The notes: generated by a model from the sequence alone, not told the origin. DNA of 56,753 nt from an uncultured Clostridia bacterium (GCA_949948835.1 CATLHF010000012.1:1-56753), one strand, 5' to 3'; positions 1 through 10,780 are shown, counted from the first letter of the stretch. Translations and numbers: made by a program.

Positions 1-2384
<2,384 letters not shown>

Positions 2385-2485
2385 TAAAAAATATGGTAGT
2401 TACCGAAAGAGAAATAGGATATCTAAAAATAAGTAACATATATCTATGTATTTTTGAGTGTGCTAAGAAGAAGCATACTAAAAAT

Positions 2486-2603
2486 TTCTGGTGATGATTA
2501 CATAGAGGAAACACCTGTACCCATACCGAACACAGAAGTTAAGCTCTATTGTGCCGAAGATACTTGCGGGTTACCCTGCTGGAAAAATAGGTTGTCGCCA
2601 GGT
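2486..2603 (+). rRNA. 5S ribosomal RNA
   Basis: A ~118-nt sequence begins with TCTGGTGATGATT and ends with GTCGCCAGG. These ends pair to form the 5S closing helix. It contains the conserved core ACCCATACCGAACACAGAAG. It lies about 100 bp after 23S, in the standard rRNA operon order; a T-run and a hairpin follow. Confidence 0.96.
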
Positions 2604-2670
2604 TTTTTTTATTTATTTTAAGAAAGCATACATTAGAAATAGACTTTATTTTTAATGTATGTTTTCTTTT
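2604..2670 (+). terminator. rRNA operon terminator
   Basis: A T-run directly follows 5S. Then comes an inverted repeat, AGAAAGCATACATTA (2621-2635) and TAATGTATGTTTTCT (2652-2666), ending in TTTT. This fits a rho-independent terminator for the rRNA operon. Confidence 0.8.
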
Positions 2671-2690
2671 ATTTTACAAACAAGAAACAA

Positions 2691-2734
2691 AATGATATAA
2701 TAATAGTGTTTTAATGATATAATAATAGTGTTTT
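2691..2734 (+). repeat. 22-bp tandem duplication containing TATAAT-like sequence
   Basis: A 22-bp unit (AATGATATAATAATAGTGTT plus TT) occurs twice in perfect tandem at 2691-2712 and 2713-2734, just before the flavin reductase gene. Each unit contains a TATAAT -10-like hexamer. I found no clear -35 at the right distance, so promoter duplication is inference. Confidence 0.8.
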
Positions 2735-2768
2735 TAGGAGAAAAACAAACGAAATAAGGGAGAGTAAC

Positions 2769-3353
2769 ATGGGAAAAGTAATGTGGAAACCAGGAACATT
2801 TTTATATCCAATACCAGCTGTTATGGTATCATGTGGCACAATGGAAGAATCCAATATTATAACAGTAGCATGGACAGGGATACTAAATACAAATCCAGGT
2901 ATGGTGTATATTAGTGTAAGACCAACAAGATATTCGTATCAATTAATAAAAGAACAAGGAGAATTTGTTATAAATTTAACAACTAAAGAATTAGCATATG
3001 CAACAGATTGGTGTGGGGTAAAATCAGGCAAAGATGTGGATAAATTTAAGATGATGCATTTAACCAAAGAAAAAGCAAATCTTGTTAAATGCCCATTAAT
3101 CAAAGAAAGCCCAGTATCGGTTGAATGTAAGGTAAAAGAAATAAGAGAACTTGGGAGTCACCATATGTTTATTGCAGAAGTTTTATGTATTAATGCAGAT
3201 GATACGTATATTGATGAAAAAGGTGCATTTGACATTAGTAAATGTGACCTAATTGCATATGCAAATGGTGGATATTATCCATTAGGAAAGAAAATTGGAA
3301 GATTTGGATTTTCAGTAGAGAAGAAAAAAAGAAAATCAAATAACAAAAAATAA
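2769..3353 (+). CDS. flavin reductase family protein (FMN-binding split barrel)
   Basis: The 194-residue product resembles flavoredoxin / flavin reductase-like proteins: an N-terminal WKPGTFLYPIPAVMVSCG segment, the central TRYSYQLIKEQGEFVINL motif typical of the FMN-binding split-barrel fold, and a C-terminal AYANGGYYPLGKKIGRFGFS segment. Family members bind FMN non-covalently and shuttle electrons in anaerobes; the physiological partner cannot be told from sequence. The start is supported by a GGGAG site 7 bases upstream. It is a single gene between the rRNA operon and rpmG, preceded by a 22-bp tandem duplication with -10-like elements. Confidence 0.85.
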   Translation: MGKVMWKPGTFLYPIPAVMVSCGTMEESNIITVAWTGILNTNPGMVYISVRPTRYSYQLIKEQGEFVINLTTKELAYATDWCGVKSGKDVDKFKMMHLTKEKANLVKCPLIKESPVSVECKVKEIRELGSHHMFIAEVLCINADDTYIDEKGAFDISKCDLIAYANGGYYPLGKKIGRFGFSVEKKKRKSNNKK

Positions 3354-3425
3354 AAAGCGTAAAAAGCTTGTATTTAAACAATTGTACAAAAGTATAAAAA
3401 AGTTAAGGAAAAATGTAGGTTTTGC

Positions 3426-3454
3426 TTGACTTTTTTTTACGTATGTGATATAGT
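3426..3454 (+). promoter_or_regulatory. sigma-A-type promoter of the rpmG-secE-nusG-rpl cluster
   Basis: TTGACT (3426-3431) and TATAGT (3449-3454) are separated by 17 bp, about 75 bp before rpmG. The transcript would begin near 3461. Confidence 0.75.
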
Positions 3455-3530
3455 ATTTTAGCATATTGCTTAACAGCTATGCTCACATCGTTTAAAAAGG
3501 AAAGCTAAAAGATTACGGAGGTGTATTTAA

Positions 3531-3695
3531 ATGGCTGCAAAAGGACCAAGAGAACATATCACATTAGAATGTACAGAATGTAAAAGAAGAAATTACGTAA
3601 CTTCAAAAAATAAAAGAAATAATACAGACAGATTAGAAATCGTAAAGTATTGCAAATTCTGTAAAACACGTACAACACATAAAGAAACTAAATAA
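3531..3695 (+). CDS. rpmG: 50S ribosomal protein L33
   Basis: The 54-residue product is a zinc-ribbon L33 with paired Cys motifs (C14-x2-C17 and C41-x2-C44), the 'C+' form. It starts [14 protein letters not shown] and has a GGAGGTG ribosome binding site 9 bases upstream. It lies immediately before secE, the usual order in Firmicutes. The protein is part of the large ribosomal subunit. Confidence 0.97.
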   Translation: MAAKGPREHITLECTECKRRNYVTSKNKRNNTDRLEIVKYCKFCKTRTTHKETK

Positions 3696-3722
3696 GTTTA
3701 AGCCGATTTTAGGAGGAATAAA

Positions 3723-4040
3723 ATGGCGAAAGTAGAAAAAGAAAAAAAAGATAAGAGACACTTTTTTAAAGATTTTAAAGCAGAATTAAAAAAAGTTATT
3801 TGGCCAACACCAAAGCAAGTTGTAAATAATACAACTGCTGTTATTACCATTGTGCTAATTACAGCCTTAATTGTTTTTGTGTTAGATGTAACTTTTGAAA
3901 CATTAAATACACATGGAGTAGATAAATTAAAAAGCGTTGTTCATAAAGAAGAAAACACAATCCAAAACGTAGTAGATGACGCAAATAATTTAAATACAAC
4001 AGATACAAATACAGTAATAGACAATACTATTTCTGAATAG
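3723..4040 (+). CDS. secE: preprotein translocase subunit SecE with a C-terminal extension
   Basis: SecE clamps SecY in the membrane translocon. The conserved amphipathic helix and cytoplasmic motif (FKAELKKVIWPTPKQVV, residues 18-34) precede one membrane segment (about residues 39-58). At 105 residues it is longer than the usual ~60-75-residue single-span SecE. The extra part is an acidic, Asn/Thr-rich tail after residue ~72, of unknown role. It has an AGGAGG ribosome binding site and is co-transcribed with rpmG and nusG. Confidence 0.95.
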   Translation: MAKVEKEKKDKRHFFKDFKAELKKVIWPTPKQVVNNTTAVITIVLITALIVFVLDVTFETLNTHGVDKLKSVVHKEENTIQNVVDDANNLNTTDTNTVIDNTISE

Positions 4041-4073
4041 TTAAAAAAGTTGTTATAAGGAGGCGTAAGCCAG

Positions 4074-4607
4074 ATGTCTCAAGACGAAAAATTACAAGCC
4101 AAATGGTATGTTGTACATACCTATTCGGGATATGAAAATAAAGTAAAAACAGACCTTGAAAAAACAATTAAGAACAGAGAACTTGAGGATTATTTTTTTG
4201 AAATTGTTGTTCCTATGGAAGAACAAATTGAAATTAAAGACGGAAAAAGAAAAACAAATTTAAGAAAAGTTTTTCCAGGCTATGTTTTAATTAAAATGAT
4301 TGTAACGGAAGAATCTTGGTACATTGTAAGAAACACAAGAGGTGTAACTGGATTTGTTGGTTCAGGTGCAGATCCAATTCCATTAACAGATGAAGAAATT
4401 CGTAATATGGGATTCGATACAGCCCCAGTTAATGTCGATTACGATGTTAATGATTCTGTTAAAGTAATTAATGGACCATTAATCGATTTTATTGGTGTTG
4501 TTCAAGAAATTAATAAAGAAAAACACAAAGTAAAAGTATTAATTTCCATGTTTGGTAGAGAAACTCCAGTTGAACTAGAATTTTCTCAAGTCCAAAAAAT
4601 TGTTTAA
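4074..4607 (+). CDS. nusG: transcription termination/antitermination protein NusG
   Basis: The 177-residue protein has the NGN domain (KWYVVHTYSGYENKVKTDLE near the N-terminus, FPGYVLIKM in the middle) and a C-terminal KOW domain (NDSVKVINGPLIDFIGVVQE). NusG binds the RNA polymerase clamp and couples it to the ribosome or to Rho. Length and gene order (secE-nusG-rplK) are canonical. The start has a GGAGGCG site. Confidence 0.98.
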   Translation: MSQDEKLQAKWYVVHTYSGYENKVKTDLEKTIKNRELEDYFFEIVVPMEEQIEIKDGKRKTNLRKVFPGYVLIKMIVTEESWYIVRNTRGVTGFVGSGADPIPLTDEEIRNMGFDTAPVNVDYDVNDSVKVINGPLIDFIGVVQEINKEKHKVKVLISMFGRETPVELEFSQVQKIV

Positions 4608-4648
4608 AATTTTAAAATATAACTTAGATTCGAAGGTAGGTGAAAAAA

Positions 4649-5077
4649 ATGGCAGAGAAAGAAATTTCAAATGTAATCAAATTACAAATTGAAGCAGGAA
4701 AAGCAACTCCAGCTCCACCAGTAGGACCAGCTTTAGGTTCAAGTGGTGTTAATATTATGCAATTCGTTAAAGAATTTAATGATAGAACAGCAAACCAACC
4801 AGGAATGATTATACCAGTTGTTATCACAGTATATAAAGATAAATCTTTTGAATTTATCACAAAAGTTCCACCAGTTGCTGTATTAATCAAAAAAGCTTTA
4901 AAAATTGAAAAAGGTTCTGGAAAGCCAAACAAAGACAAAGTTGCAAAAATAACAAAGGAACAAGTAAAACAAATTGCAGAAACAAAAATGGAAGACTTAA
5001 ATGCAGCTTCACTAGAAGCAGCTATGAGCATGGTAGCAGGAACAGCTCGTTCAATGGGTGTTGTTGTTACAGATTAA
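4649..5077 (+). CDS. rplK: 50S ribosomal protein L11
   Basis: The 142-residue protein has the L11 N-terminal signature ([19 protein letters not shown]) and the C-terminal rRNA-binding domain ending SMGVVVTD. I chose the ATG at 4649 (MAEKEIS) over the in-frame GTG at 4640 because AGGTAGG at 4634-4640 lies at ribosome-binding distance from the ATG and would overlap the GTG. L11 forms the GTPase-associated centre together with the L10-L12 stalk encoded downstream. Confidence 0.97.
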   Translation: MAEKEISNVIKLQIEAGKATPAPPVGPALGSSGVNIMQFVKEFNDRTANQPGMIIPVVITVYKDKSFEFITKVPPVAVLIKKALKIEKGSGKPNKDKVAKITKEQVKQIAETKMEDLNAASLEAAMSMVAGTARSMGVVVTD

Positions 5078-5088
5078 TTTATAAAAAT

Positions 5089-5119
5089 AGTGGGAGAACC
5101 AATAGGTTCGTTATGACCA
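5089..5119 (+). promoter_or_regulatory. candidate L1-binding operator in mRNA before rplA
   Basis: GTGGGAGAACC (5090-5100), a loop AATA, then GGTTCGTTATGACC (5105-5118) can fold into a short helix (GAACC/GGTTC) flanked by an asymmetric internal loop. This copies the L1-stalk site in this window's own 23S rRNA (GTGGGAGACT ... AGTCTAGATGGAG). L1 is known in other bacteria to repress its own mRNA through such rRNA mimicry. The site ends just before the AGGAGG of rplA, so binding would block initiation. Function here is inferred. Confidence 0.7.
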
Positions 5120-5132
5120 AAGGAGGATTAAA

Positions 5133-5816
5133 ATGAAACAAGGAAAAAGATATGAAGAAGCTTCAAAGCTTGTAGATTCTTCAAAATTATACGAAGCAAA
5201 AGAAGCTTTAGAATTAGTAGAAAAATTCCCAAAAGCAAAATTTGATGAAACAGTTGAATTACACGTTAAATTAGGTGTAGATTCAAAACATGCTGACCAA
5301 CAAGTTAGAGGTACCGTAGTACTTCCAAACGGAACAGGTAAAACATTAAGAGTTTTAGTATTTGCAAAAGGAGATAAAGCAAAAGAAGCAGAAGCTGCTG
5401 GAGCAGATTTTGTTGGAGCAGAAGAATTAATACCAAAAATTGAAAAAGAAAACTGGTTTGAATATGATGTTATCGTTGCAACTCCAGATATGATGGGTGT
5501 TGTAGGAAGACTTGGTAAAGTATTAGGACCAAAAGGATTAATGCCAAACCCAAAATCAGGAACAGTAACAATGGATGTTACAAAAGCAATTTCTGAAATT
5601 AAATCTGGTAAAGTAGAATATCGTTTAGATAAAACAAACATTATTCACTTAGGATTTGGAAAAGTATCATTTGGTACAGAAAAATTACTAGAAAACTACC
5701 AAACAGTAATAGATGCTATTATCAAAGCAAAACCAGCAGCAGCAAAAGGTCAATATATTAGAAGTGTTGCAATCACTACTACTATGGGACCTAGTGTATA
5801 TGTTAATCAAAAGTAA
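5133..5816 (+). CDS. rplA: 50S ribosomal protein L1
   Basis: The 227-residue protein has the two-domain L1 fold and the signature [20 protein letters not shown] (about residues 125-144). L1 binds the mobile stalk of 23S rRNA and often autoregulates its operon. The AGGAGG site lies directly behind the candidate L1 operator. The length is normal. Confidence 0.98.
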   Translation: MKQGKRYEEASKLVDSSKLYEAKEALELVEKFPKAKFDETVELHVKLGVDSKHADQQVRGTVVLPNGTGKTLRVLVFAKGDKAKEAEAAGADFVGAEELIPKIEKENWFEYDVIVATPDMMGVVGRLGKVLGPKGLMPNPKSGTVTMDVTKAISEIKSGKVEYRLDKTNIIHLGFGKVSFGTEKLLENYQTVIDAIIKAKPAAAKGQYIRSVAITTTMGPSVYVNQK

Positions 5817-5828
5817 TATTTTAAATAT

Positions 5829-5937
5829 TAGCCAAAGACAGTAGGCAAAACGTATAAGTCCTACCGAGGTATCATAAATGTTCGAGTTAAACGACTTTAT
5901 ATGCCTTGGAAAAGGACAATATAAAGTCGTTTTTAAA
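5829..5937 (+). promoter_or_regulatory. ribosomal protein L10 leader with attenuator hairpin
   Basis: GCCAAAGACAGTAGGC, then AAGTCCTACCGAGGT, matches the conserved core of the Firmicutes L10 leader (GUAGG pairs with CCUAC). It is followed by a strong hairpin, ACGACTTTATAT (5891-5902) with ATATAAAGTCGT (5919-5930), ending in TTTTTA. In other bacteria L10(L12)4 binds this leader and reduces rplJL expression. Here the hairpin suggests transcription attenuation. Confidence 0.88.
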
Positions 5938-5987
5938 TTTTAAAATATAGATTAATTCTAACGAATTTTGGAGGAGGTGAAAACCAA

Positions 5988-6488
5988 ATGGCAAATGAGA
6001 AAATCATTAACCAAAAGAAAGAAGAAGTAAAAGAATTAGCGAGCCAATTTAAAGAGGCAAAACTAGTACTTTTAACAGATTACAGAGGAATTAATGTTAC
6101 AGACGTAACAGATTTAAGAAAAACATTAAGAGGAACATCATCAGATTACAAAGTAATCAAAAATAATATTACAAGAAGAGCACTTGCAGAATGTGGTGTA
6201 GAAGGACTTGATGAAGCATTACTTGGACCAACAGCAGTAATTATAGGAAAAGAAGATTACCTAGAACCTGCAAAAGCAATCTATGAATTCACAAAGAAAA
6301 ATGATTTCTATAAAATTAAAGGTGGAATCGTAGAAGGTAAAGTAATGACAGCTGAAGAAATTATCACTTTAGCAAAACTTCCATCAAGAGAGACATTACT
6401 ATCTATGCTTGCTGGAGCTTTACTTGGAAATATTTCAAAACTTGCAGTTGCACTTGATCAAGTAAAACTACAAAAAGAAAACGCTTAA
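5988..6488 (+). CDS. rplJ: 50S ribosomal protein L10
   Basis: The 166-residue protein has the L10 N-terminal rRNA-binding domain (TDYRGINVTDVTDLRKTLR) and the C-terminal helix that carries L7/L12 dimers (LAVALDQVKLQKE). The start follows GGAGGAGGTG. It forms the stalk base with L11 and is probably controlled by the leader just upstream. Confidence 0.98.
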   Translation: MANEKIINQKKEEVKELASQFKEAKLVLLTDYRGINVTDVTDLRKTLRGTSSDYKVIKNNITRRALAECGVEGLDEALLGPTAVIIGKEDYLEPAKAIYEFTKKNDFYKIKGGIVEGKVMTAEEIITLAKLPSRETLLSMLAGALLGNISKLAVALDQVKLQKENA

Positions 6489-6561
6489 GTTTAAAATAAG
6501 CAAATTAAAAAAATATTAGAGTAACGAACTTATATCGTAAAAAAATTAGGAGGATTAAAAA

Positions 6562-6930
6562 ATGAGTAAAGAAGAAATGATTGAAGAAATCAAAAAAATG
6601 ACAGTTGTAGAATTAGCTGATTTAGTAAAAGCTATCGAAGAAGAATTTGGAGTATCTGCAGTAGCTGCAGCTGCACCAGTAGCTGGAGGAGCAGCAGCAG
6701 GAGCTGCAGCAGAAGAGAAATCTTCATTTGATGTTGTGTTAAAAGATGCAGGAGCAAACAAAATCCAAGTTATCAAAGTTGTTAGAGATGCAACAGGATT
6801 AGGATTAAAAGAAGCTAAAGAATTAGTAGACGGAGCTCCAAAAACAGTTAAAGAAGGAGCATCTAAAGAAGAAGCTGAAGAATTAAAAGCTAAATTCACA
6901 GAAGTTGGAGCAGTTGTAGAACTTGCTTAA
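6562..6930 (+). CDS. rplL: 50S ribosomal protein L7/L12
   Basis: The 122-residue protein has the N-terminal dimerisation domain, an Ala/Gly-rich hinge (about residues 32-52) and the C-terminal factor-binding domain ([20 protein letters not shown]). It recruits translation GTPases. It follows rplJ at 73 bp and ends at a strong terminator. The rpoB/rpoC genes that normally follow are absent from the window. Confidence 0.98.
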   Translation: MSKEEMIEEIKKMTVVELADLVKAIEEEFGVSAVAAAAPVAGGAAAGAAAEEKSSFDVVLKDAGANKIQVIKVVRDATGLGLKEAKELVDGAPKTVKEGASKEEAEELKAKFTEVGAVVELA

Positions 6931-6951
6931 GTTTTGTAAAAATATTATTTT

Positions 6952-6988
6952 AAAAAGGAATTCTTTTATAAAAGAGAATTCCTTTTTT
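6952..6988 (+). terminator. rho-independent terminator after rplL
   Basis: AAAGGAATTCT pairs with AGAGAATTCCTTTTTT, ending in a T-run. It closes the ribosomal protein operon. Confidence 0.88.
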
Positions 6989-7016
6989 GTATGCAAAATC
7001 TGACATGTCTTGCAAT

Positions 7017-7045
7017 TTGCAAATGTTATGTAAATGTGATATAAT
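7017..7045 (+). promoter_or_regulatory. promoter upstream of the 7113 gene
   Basis: TTGCAA (7017-7022) and TATAAT (7040-7045) are 17 bp apart. The start of transcription would be near 7052, about 60 nt before the ATG at 7113. Confidence 0.75.
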
Positions 7046-7112
7046 AATATCGTTAATGCATATTAATAAAAAGGTCAGTATGACAAGTCCTATATGGGCG
7101 GAAAGGAATACG

Positions 7113-7538
7113 ATGGGGAAGAACAAACAGCAAGAAGGATTATCAACAGAAAGCCTAGTTAAGATTTTGGAAGATACCAATCAAGCTAGAGCTCGGTTTT
7201 ACAGCTTAATCACCAAATGCTCCGTATCAATCCATAAGAAAAAAGAAGATGAAAAAGGGCTGATTGCATTACAGGCCGATAGCAGATATATAAGAGAATT
7301 CTGCAAAAGGGTTATACAAAATGACTCAATTGAGGCAAGAAGCATTAAAACAGTCTATGATATGGGAGAATGGGTTAAGAAAATTAAGCTGATTTGGTAC
7401 GAAAAGCGACCGCCAGAGAATGAGATTTTCAAGTTATTAACTTATGGAGTCTTTATGGTGCCGGTTGAAAAAGACAAGAACAACATTGTGATCCAAAGAA
7501 ACAGGAGATGGAACCAGGTAATCATTCACATTTTCTAA
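7113..7538 (+). CDS. hypothetical protein of foreign-looking composition
   Basis: The 141-residue product is basic and helix-rich, with no membrane segment and no family I recognise. I chose the ATG at 7113 because GGAAAGGA lies 7-10 bases upstream and because the promoter at 7017-7045 leaves the longer upstream reading frame partly untranscribed. Codon use differs from the neighbours: more G/C-ending codons, and an in-frame CGG (7194-7196, GCT CGG TTT) that must be read as an ordinary codon, because a +1 shift there reaches a stop within five codons. It sits between its own promoter and terminator. Recent acquisition is likely but not proven. Confidence 0.65.
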   Translation: MGKNKQQEGLSTESLVKILEDTNQARARFYSLITKCSVSIHKKKEDEKGLIALQADSRYIREFCKRVIQNDSIEARSIKTVYDMGEWVKKIKLIWYEKRPPENEIFKLLTYGVFMVPVEKDKNNIVIQRNRRWNQVIIHIF

Positions 7539-7551
7539 CACCGTATTTATG

Positions 7552-7590
7552 ACCAGTGCAAATGTGATTTTGTTTGCACTGGTTTTCTTT
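7552..7590 (+). terminator. rho-independent terminator
   Basis: ACCAGTGCAAA (7552-7562) pairs with TTTGCACTGGT (7573-7583), then TTTCTTTTTT. Confidence 0.88.
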
Positions 7591-7731
7591 TTTATAATTA
7601 TTACAAAATCTGGAAAAAGTATTGCAAAGTAGTCTTAAGATTCTAAGAACGAAAAAACTAAAAACAGAAAAAGAGATAGAGAAAATAATGAATTGTGATA
7701 CGATAGCAAAGGCATAAATAAGAGAAAAGGG

Positions 7732-7838
7732 ATTATGTTTCTTTCTTATCTTCATGCCTTGACAAATATCATTAGTAAATATAAACTATATTCATATTGT
7801 AATAAGAGAAATACTAAGGAAAAGGAGAAATGAAATGA
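7732..7838 (+). repeat. leader repeat copy A: promoter, 5' UTR and start of a pilin-like gene
   Basis: About 107 bp are nearly identical to 45783-45890. The only differences I see are A/G in the -10, one extra A before the Shine-Dalgarno sequence, and G/C just before the ATG. The unit contains TTGACA (7759-7764), 17 bp, TAAACT (7782-7787), and ends in AAGGAGAAATGAAATG. Each copy introduces a gene whose product starts with a pilin-like leader, but the bodies differ. This region also fills much of the 7590-7835 gap; I see nothing else clear in it. Confidence 0.92.
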
Positions 7839-9135
7839 AAAATAGAATTGTAGGGGCAGATTCTATATCTGCCCAAAAAGGAATAACATTAATAGCACTG
7901 ATAATAACAATAATCTTGATGTTAATACTTACAGGCGTAGTACTAAATATAACGCTTCGGAGAAAATGGCTTATTTAAAGTGGCAAAAAAAGCAGGGGAA
8001 GATTATAAAATAGCAAGTATAAGAGAAAGAGTAGAACAAGAAATATTGGTATTACAAGCAGGAAAAGTAACCAATGGTGAAAAATTAACAGTAGAAGAAA
8101 CATTAGTAGAATTAGAGAAAAAAGGGACATTTAGTGAAATAGATTTAGAACAAGAAGAAGGAGTAACAGATGGATGTATAATAAAAATTGGTTATGATGA
8201 GAATGGAAATGCATATATAGAAGAAATAAATAAAGACAATAAAACAAGATTAGTAATAACAAAAGATCCAAAAGGATATACAAATGAAAGCGTAAAAATA
8301 GGAATAGCAGTAAATGCAAGTGATAAGAAAATAAAAGATATAGAACTTCCAGAAGGAATGACAAAAAGAGAAGATGACCTATACGAAATAGCAAAAAACG
8401 GACAATATCATATAAAGGCAACATTAGAAGATGGAGAAGTTATAGAAAAAACAATAAAAATAAATACAATGGACAAACTTCCACCAAAAGTTTTTGAAAT
8501 AAAAGCAACATTAAAAGATGGAAAGATAGAAATAGAAGGAACAACAGAAGACACAGAGGCAGATGGAGAAAATGCATGTAGTGGAATTGAGAGATATGAG
8601 TATTACGTAAATGACACAAAATATAATACACAACCAATTGAAGGATTAGAAGGAGATCGTTATAATGTATATGTGGTAGCATATGATAAAGCAGGAAACC
8701 ATATTAGTAGCTCTGTTAAACAACTTGGTCCAGTACTTTTATACAATGGTGAGAATAAACTACCTACATCGGTTTTTAGTTTCGAACATGCAGGTTATAT
8801 ATATTGGGATATTAAGAATGGAACTATGGGAATAAATGATATTCCTACTGGTTTTGTGGATGGAATGACTCAACCTACATTTCGGTAGGGCTACGTCTGT
8901 TGAAACTTATGATTTATCGCAATATGAAAGCTTGACTTTTACAATCAGTGTTTTTGATATCAGGACGAAAATAGTATTGGGAATAAAAAATGAAGATGGA
9001 GAATGGATAACACAAAAAAGTCCAGAAGTAACTGGAGACTTAGTTTTCGATTTAAGAGATTTTAACGGTAAAGGTAAAATATGTATAGAAGTCGACTATT
9101 CACAAATATATATGTCTAAAATAACTTTAAAATAG
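7835..9135 (+). CDS. pilin-like secreted/surface protein, two CGG +1 frameshift sites
   Basis: Read straight, the gene stops after 47 codons. Skipping the C at 7958 and the C at 8883 gives one 432-residue protein. It has a prepilin-type N-terminus (QKGITLIALIITII, then a hydrophobic helix to about residue 40), then GENGLFKVAKKAGEDYKIAS, beta-rich domains and an Ig-like YVVAYDKAGNH segment. The paralogue at 45887 has the same junction without the extra C (LVL-GENG here ITL-GENG). The +5 Glu typical of true type IV pilins is missing. The start follows AAAGGAG. It is either decoded by frameshifting or is a pseudogene; see the CGG finding. Confidence 0.75.
7958..7961 (+). other. CGG +1 frameshift site 1 (pilin-like gene)
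   Basis: In frame, CTT CGG AGA runs into TAA six codons later. Skipping C gives CTT GGA GAA AAT (L-G-E-N), matching the paralogue at 45887. Confidence 0.85.
8883..8886 (+). other. CGG +1 frameshift site 2 (pilin-like gene)
   Basis: In frame, TTT CGG is followed at once by TAG. Skipping C gives TTT GGT AGG GCT and an open frame of 84 more codons. Confidence 0.75.
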
Positions 9136-9143
9136 ATGTTAAT

Positions 9144-9265
9144 ATTAAGAGATAGCTTATAAAAGTATAGTATAAGCTATCTCTTAAGTAATAGAAAAAT
9201 TTCAGCAGTATTTTAATACAAAATTAATCCAATAGCACAAGTATATATACCTGTGCTATTTTTCC
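9144..9265 (+). terminator. two hairpins after the pilin-like gene
   Basis: The first is a 17-bp inverted repeat, TTAAGAGATAGCTTATA with TATAAGCTATCTCTTAA (about 9145-9187). The second is AATAGCACA with TGTGCTATTTTT (9231-9263), a good rho-independent terminator. Confidence 0.8.
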
Positions 9266-9314
9266 GACTAATTAGTCAAAAGGTATTGCAATTTTGAAAA
9301 ATAAATAATAAAAT
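9266..9314 (+). promoter_or_regulatory. plsX promoter with upstream palindrome
   Basis: TTGCAA (9286-9291) and TAAAAT (9309-9314) are 17 bp apart. A perfect 12-bp palindrome, GACTAATTAGTC (9266-9277), ends 8 bp before the -35. In bacilli, fatty acid and phospholipid genes are controlled by FapR at palindromic TTAG-containing sites; whether this is such an operator is unproven. Confidence 0.6.
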
Positions 9315-9365
9315 GAATACATTATCAATATATATAAGAAAAGATGAACTTTGGAGGAGTAATAT

Positions 9366-10382
9366 ATGGTTATATTATTAGATGCAATGGGTGGAGATAA
9401 TGCACCAGATGCAACAATAAAAGGAGCAGTAAAGGCAATAAAGGATATTAAGGCAGAAGTGTGCTTAATTGGAAATGAAGAAGTAATTAATGCAAAAATA
9501 AAAGAGTTTTATGGAAAAAAGGATATTAAAGAAATATCAGAAAGACTAAGTATCCATCATACATCAGAAACAATTGAAATGTGTGATATACCAACACAAG
9601 CCATTAAGCATAAAAAAGATTCTTCTATGGTAGTTGGATTTAATATGCTAAAAGAAGGAAAAGGAGATGTCTTTATTTCAGCAGGAAATAGTGGGGCTCT
9701 ACTTACAGGAGCAACATTGTTGGTTGGAAGAATTAAAGGAATCGATAGACCAGCCTTAGCAGGAATTCTTCCTGCATACAAAGGAAGCCTTATGCTAATG
9801 GATTGTGGCTCAAACACAAACTGCAAACCAATTAACTTACTTCAATTTGCACAAATGGCGACAATTTATAATAGAAATACATTTGGAATCAAACGTCCAA
9901 CCGTTGGATTATTAAATATAGGAACAGAAGAAACAAAGGGTAATGATTTAGTAAAAGAATCTTATAGACTATTAAAAGAAAAAGCAGAAGAACTAGACTT
10001 AAACTTTGTTGGAAATGTAGAAGGAAGAGATGCTTTTTCTGGGAAATTAGATATTTTAGTAGCAGATGGCTATACTGGAAATGTTTTCTTAAAAACCGTT
10101 GAAGGTGTCGGAAAATTAGTAAAAAGAACTTTAACAGAAAGTATTAAGAAAAATATATTTACCATGCTTGGAGCTTTACCTGCAATGCCTTCTATTAATT
10201 CACTAAAAAAAGCAATGGACTACAAAGAATATGGGGGAGCATTATTTTTAGGAGTTAAAAAACCAGTTGTAAAAGCACATGGAAGTAGTGATGAAAAATT
10301 ATTCGAATTTACGATTAAACAAGCAGAAAAATTCGTGGAAAATAAAGCAGTTGATAAAATGATTGAACATTTTGAAAAATAA
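9366..10382 (+). CDS. plsX: phosphate acyltransferase PlsX
   Basis: The 338-residue protein begins MVILLDAMGGDNAPDATIKG, the PlsX signature, and contains SAGNSGALLTGA and LLNIGTEETKGND. PlsX makes acyl-phosphate from acyl-ACP for PlsY in phospholipid synthesis, at the inner face of the membrane. A GGAGGAG site precedes the ATG. The gene order plsX-acpP-rnc is common in Firmicutes; acpP supplies the acyl carrier. Confidence 0.96.
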   Translation: MVILLDAMGGDNAPDATIKGAVKAIKDIKAEVCLIGNEEVINAKIKEFYGKKDIKEISERLSIHHTSETIEMCDIPTQAIKHKKDSSMVVGFNMLKEGKGDVFISAGNSGALLTGATLLVGRIKGIDRPALAGILPAYKGSLMLMDCGSNTNCKPINLLQFAQMATIYNRNTFGIKRPTVGLLNIGTEETKGNDLVKESYRLLKEKAEELDLNFVGNVEGRDAFSGKLDILVADGYTGNVFLKTVEGVGKLVKRTLTESIKKNIFTMLGALPAMPSINSLKKAMDYKEYGGALFLGVKKPVVKAHGSSDEKLFEFTIKQAEKFVENKAVDKMIEHFEK

Positions 10383-10394
10383 AATTAAAAATAC

Positions 10395-10423
10395 TTGACA
10401 ATTATAGAAACATATATTATTGT
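10395..10423 (+). promoter_or_regulatory. promoter before acpP
   Basis: TTGACA (10395-10400) and TATTGT (10418-10423) are 17 bp apart. This would allow acpP-rnc expression apart from plsX. Confidence 0.6.
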
Positions 10424-10469
10424 TTAGGTAATAAAATGGAATTGAATTTGGGAGGGGGTGAACTTAAGA

Positions 10470-10709
10470 ATGAGTTCAGAAGAAATTTTTGATAAAGTAA
10501 AAGAAATTATCGTAGAGCAATTAGGTGTAGCTGAAAACACAGTTACAATGGAAGCTTCATTTATAGATGATTTAGGAGCAGATTCACTTGATATCGTTGA
10601 ATTAATCATGGCATTAGAAGAAGAATTCGATTTAGAAATTCCAGATGCAGATGCAGAAAAAATCGTTTCTGTAAGTGATGTTGTTGACTACATAAAAGAA
10701 AATGTATAA
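10470..10709 (+). CDS. acpP: acyl carrier protein
   Basis: The 79-residue acidic protein has the phosphopantetheine attachment motif [12 protein letters not shown] (the Ser in DSL). I chose the ATG at 10470 rather than an upstream in-frame GTG at 10458, because GGAGGGGGTG at 10451-10460 is the ribosome binding site and contains that GTG. It lies between plsX and rnc. Confidence 0.96.
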   Translation: MSSEEIFDKVKEIIVEQLGVAENTVTMEASFIDDLGADSLDIVELIMALEEEFDLEIPDADAEKIVSVSDVVDYIKENV

Positions 10710-10710
10710 G

Positions 10711-10742
10711 AAAAAAGAAGGGGAATACCTTTCTTTTTTTTA
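10711..10742 (+). terminator. hairpin between acpP and rnc
   Basis: AAAAAAGAAGG pairs with CCTTTCTTTTTTTT across a short loop. Because rnc follows within 40 bp, this may act as a partial terminator that lowers rnc expression. Confidence 0.6.
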
Positions 10743-10780
10743 TAATGTATTATATAATAAGGAACATAGGAGGTGAAACG

